From the NCBI GenBank assembly GCA_022316685.1, contig JAKJHU010000136.1, positions 682,001 to 746,000 on the forward strand: DNA of 64,000 bases. The letters run 5' to 3'. Made by a program: the position numbers and the translations under genes. A model generated the notes under the pieces. It was not told where the DNA came from. It saw only the letters and a program-made list of their open reading frames with translations, and searched no databases. Within the stretch, counting starts at the first letter, position 1. Every line of letters begins with the position of its first letter. The stretch comes from Progne subis subis. Its lineage: Eukaryota > Chordata > Aves > Passeriformes > Hirundinidae. This document shows, in pieces, positions 61,668 to 64,000 of this stretch.

Positions 61668-63180
61668 ACCACCTGAGGCACAGGTGAGAAAGTGAAGAAC
61701 AAGGAGAGTGGAGTAAAGAACTGGACAGATGTAGAAGAGGACATAGAAGTACCAGGCAAAGCTGAGAACAGCTGCAGGTAGGGGCTGAGCTTCAGTACAA
61801 GAAGAAGGAAAATTATTGCTGGAGAATGATAAGAGCTATTAGAGCACACCCTATGTTTCCAAAGAAAGGGAAAATAGCAAAGTATTCACCAGTTTTTTGG
61901 GTAAATCTTCAGGAGACAAGGAGGTTACAGAAAATTACATATTTAGATATGAAAGCTATGCATTGGGATTTGCATTGGATTCTTCTCAGATCTTACAAGC
62001 TAGAATTACCTCCTATCACAGCAGGTTTGCCAAAATAGAAAACCAAAGAGAAAGGATAATACAGTGGTGGAGGAGAACTGCAGTCTTCCTTCTTTGGGAG
62101 ACCATGACAGCCTAAGTATTAGCCAGAGTCATCCAGCAGATGAGAAAGGTGGATGCCTCTATTTGACAGGGTTGCTTTGGAAACCTGGATTTAAATGAAA
62201 ATAATTTAAACTACCCATGCTTATGGAGTCCTAGGAAGGGGATGGATTGGACTTAAAAAGCCCTACTGCCACAATTTTCGTGTGTAACTGGCTCTGTGAG
62301 CACAGGAAAGAGCAACTAACGTCTCCAAGCAATCAGTAGGATTGCAAATGGCAAGTTCAAGGAAAAGGAACACAGTTCAAGGGGTTCACTGTTAGATTTT
62401 ATATCTTAATCTAATATATCAGAAGCTACTTGGGTCTGGTAGGACATTTTAATTTTGGAAACAGTTGCACGTCATGGACTTAGGCTTGAAAGAGCAGCTG
62501 GTCGGCAAGGTCTGAGACAAACTCATTCAGACTTGACCTATGCTGGCTTCTAAGGCAAGGGATGAATAATCCATAAAGAATTAAAAATATTTTTTTGGCC
62601 ATGAATAAAAGCAGCAATGTCCCAGTCAGTCCAGGACAGCGAGTGAAACACAATTCATATCTTTCAGACACTTAAAGCACAGGAGTCAAAAGCATTAACC
62701 CCGCTGAACACCCTGGCAGGGAACACTGCAAGGAGCTGCCTTCAAAGCACCATAAATCTGCAAAGAGACTGAAGTACCCTACAATTACCTTTGTTGTTTA
62801 TTTAACTATCACTTAGCTGTAGTATTACAAGATGTTCTGTGTATAGTCAAAACCATCAGAGCTGCATTAGCTGGGGATTCCTTTTCAGCACTCTCCAGCT
62901 CCGTCCCATTACCTCGCCGTGCGTTTTTATTGGATGCTGTCCAGCGGTTCAGCATTACTGTCATCAAAGCCATGACGACAGCGTTTGTTACCCTGACAGC
63001 AGCATCCATTCCGGGCAGGAGCAGCCAGCCCACGCTCCCTGCCCACCTTTGGCCATGCCCTGAAGACAGGTGAGGGGGATTTGGCAGCCCGAGGGGGTGA
63101 GTCTGTGTGTTATCCCCCAAGGTTCACTCCATGCCTTGTGTGCACACAGAGCCAGGAGATCTGCTGCTGCCTTACACCAC

Positions 63181-63213
63181 TTCCAAGGTCCCTTCCAGCC
63201 CATTCTGTGATTA
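63181..63213 (+). mobile_element. CR1 LINE 3' tail (very short)
   Basis: 'ccaaggtcccttccagccca' followed by 'ttctgtgatt', matching only the last 33 bases of CR1. Confidence 0.65.
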
Positions 63214-64000
63214 GTTATGATTTTTTCAAGAATGTCCAGAGGCTCCACTGGACAAGCTGTAGGAGTTCCCTCCCCAGTCAGCCTAAAGAGATGAGCTGAA
63301 CAAAGTGGTGATTCAGGTTTCTGTTGCATATGGAGAACTGAGGCTGAGGAAATTAAATGAACTGTGCTGTCAGGCAGCAAGGCACTTATTGGAACTGATC
63401 TCCAAACCTGTGCTACCTCTGCCTCAGCCGCAACTCTGTTGATTCTCCATATCCAAGTAATGCTCTTGTGGGTTGTTCGTGGGTTCGTGCAAAAAAAATT
63501 TATTAGGTTCCTGCAGCAAATGTTCTTTAGCAATTAAAGCAATTAAAGTCTTTAGGACTTTAAATTTTGTTCTCCGCTTTGTAAGCAGAAACTCTTGGAG
63601 CATCAATACATTCACTTAAAGCTACGCAACATTCATCCACCGTTCCTGGTGGCTTCACTCATACTACCTGGAAGTACACGCTTTGCTTTTCACACTCTTT
63701 GTTCTTGGAATGGGTTTCCTAAATCCATTGCCCTTGTGGCTTCTGTGGCACTGTGTCACACCGTGTGTGTGGTCAGCTGGGCTGCTGGTAGCAGCAGAGA
63801 CAGCCGCATCTCAGCAGCACCCTGATCTGGGGGCTGTGAAATCTTTTTAAATAGCTCTTCACTTACTTCTCTCTGTATCCAAACAGAATGCTAGAACAGG
63901 AGAGATTAAAAAAGGCCTATCCCAGGATAATAATTTGCCCAGGAACACTTAGTTCACTGTCTTGGGGGGACAACAGCTGAGCAGCAGCAGGATTACACAT
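63214..64000. other. Unique non-coding sequence
   Basis: No gene or repeat family. Includes a perfect 8-bp stem TTAAAGTC (63543-63550) / GACTTTAA (63556-63563) with a 5-base loop, next to a duplicated GCAATTAAA motif. Confidence 0.6.

Larger units (their letters stand above)
55052..63180. other. Long stretch of unique non-coding sequence with simple repeats
   Basis: Mostly AT-rich. Includes a T15 run (57028-57042), a TTTG microsatellite (59155-59194), short GACA (60567-60582) and GGAT (61641-61667) runs and a TAAT/ATTA-dense block at about 58550-58870. The plus strand at 59.7-62.1 kb is purine-rich. Frames such as 59937-60140 and 58910-59299 have no domain features. Confidence 0.5.

Noticed and set aside
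62988..63533. 181-codon minus-strand frame
   Set aside because: It runs antisense through the short CR1 tail at 63.2 kb and has no domain.

Overview
This window looks like non-coding DNA from a bird, most likely a songbird. I found no protein-coding exon, tRNA, rRNA, CRISPR array or bacterial-type operon that I can defend. The avian call rests on at least ten CR1 LINE fragments on both strands. Several end in the typical avian CR1 tail, a 'ggttggac..gatgat..tt..ggtc.cttccaacc' block followed by ATTCTRTG repeats. The rest of the repeat content fits too: sparse and dominated by CR1, with a few LTRs, short microsatellites and no Alu/B1-like SINEs. Narrowing it to a songbird is inference from the look of the LTRs and CR1 tails.

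Layout. Bases 1-480 are CpG-enriched (16 CpG, against 3 in the next 480 bases) and could be the edge of a CpG island or an untranslated exon of a gene to the left. From 0.5 to 15 kb there is AT-rich unique sequence with CR1 pieces at 3.5, 6.1 and 9.9 kb. At 15,265-15,632 sits a perfect minisatellite, eight identical 46-bp units, which keeps all three minus-strand frames open. At 17,165-18,164 there is a 1.0-kb solo LTR candidate flanked by GTCAC. CR1 pieces follow at 20.8, 24.9-25.5 and 25.7 kb; the 24.9-kb copy is the longest (about 580 bp). Between 23.4 and 24.4 kb the plus strand is strongly pyrimidine-rich. A second solo LTR candidate (31,824-32,629, 806 bp) is flanked by a perfect CAGAGC duplication and has a TATA box and a polyadenylation signal in the right order. 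More CR1 fragments lie at 35.1, 39.9, 50.8, 51.6 and 63.2 kb, a probable third LTR remnant at about 41.5-41.9 kb, and a 43-base T homopolymer at 55.0 kb.

The spaces between these elements are AT-rich unique DNA. Some stretches carry dense TAAT/ATTA motifs of the kind seen in conserved non-coding enhancers, but conservation cannot be judged from one sequence. The open reading frames present are short, lack recognisable domains and overlap on both strands, as expected by chance; the longest (271 codons, minus strand near 6.1-6.9 kb) runs into a CR1 tail. The window is best read as an intergenic or long-intron region whose most notable contents are the homogeneous minisatellite and the two LTRs with target-site duplications.
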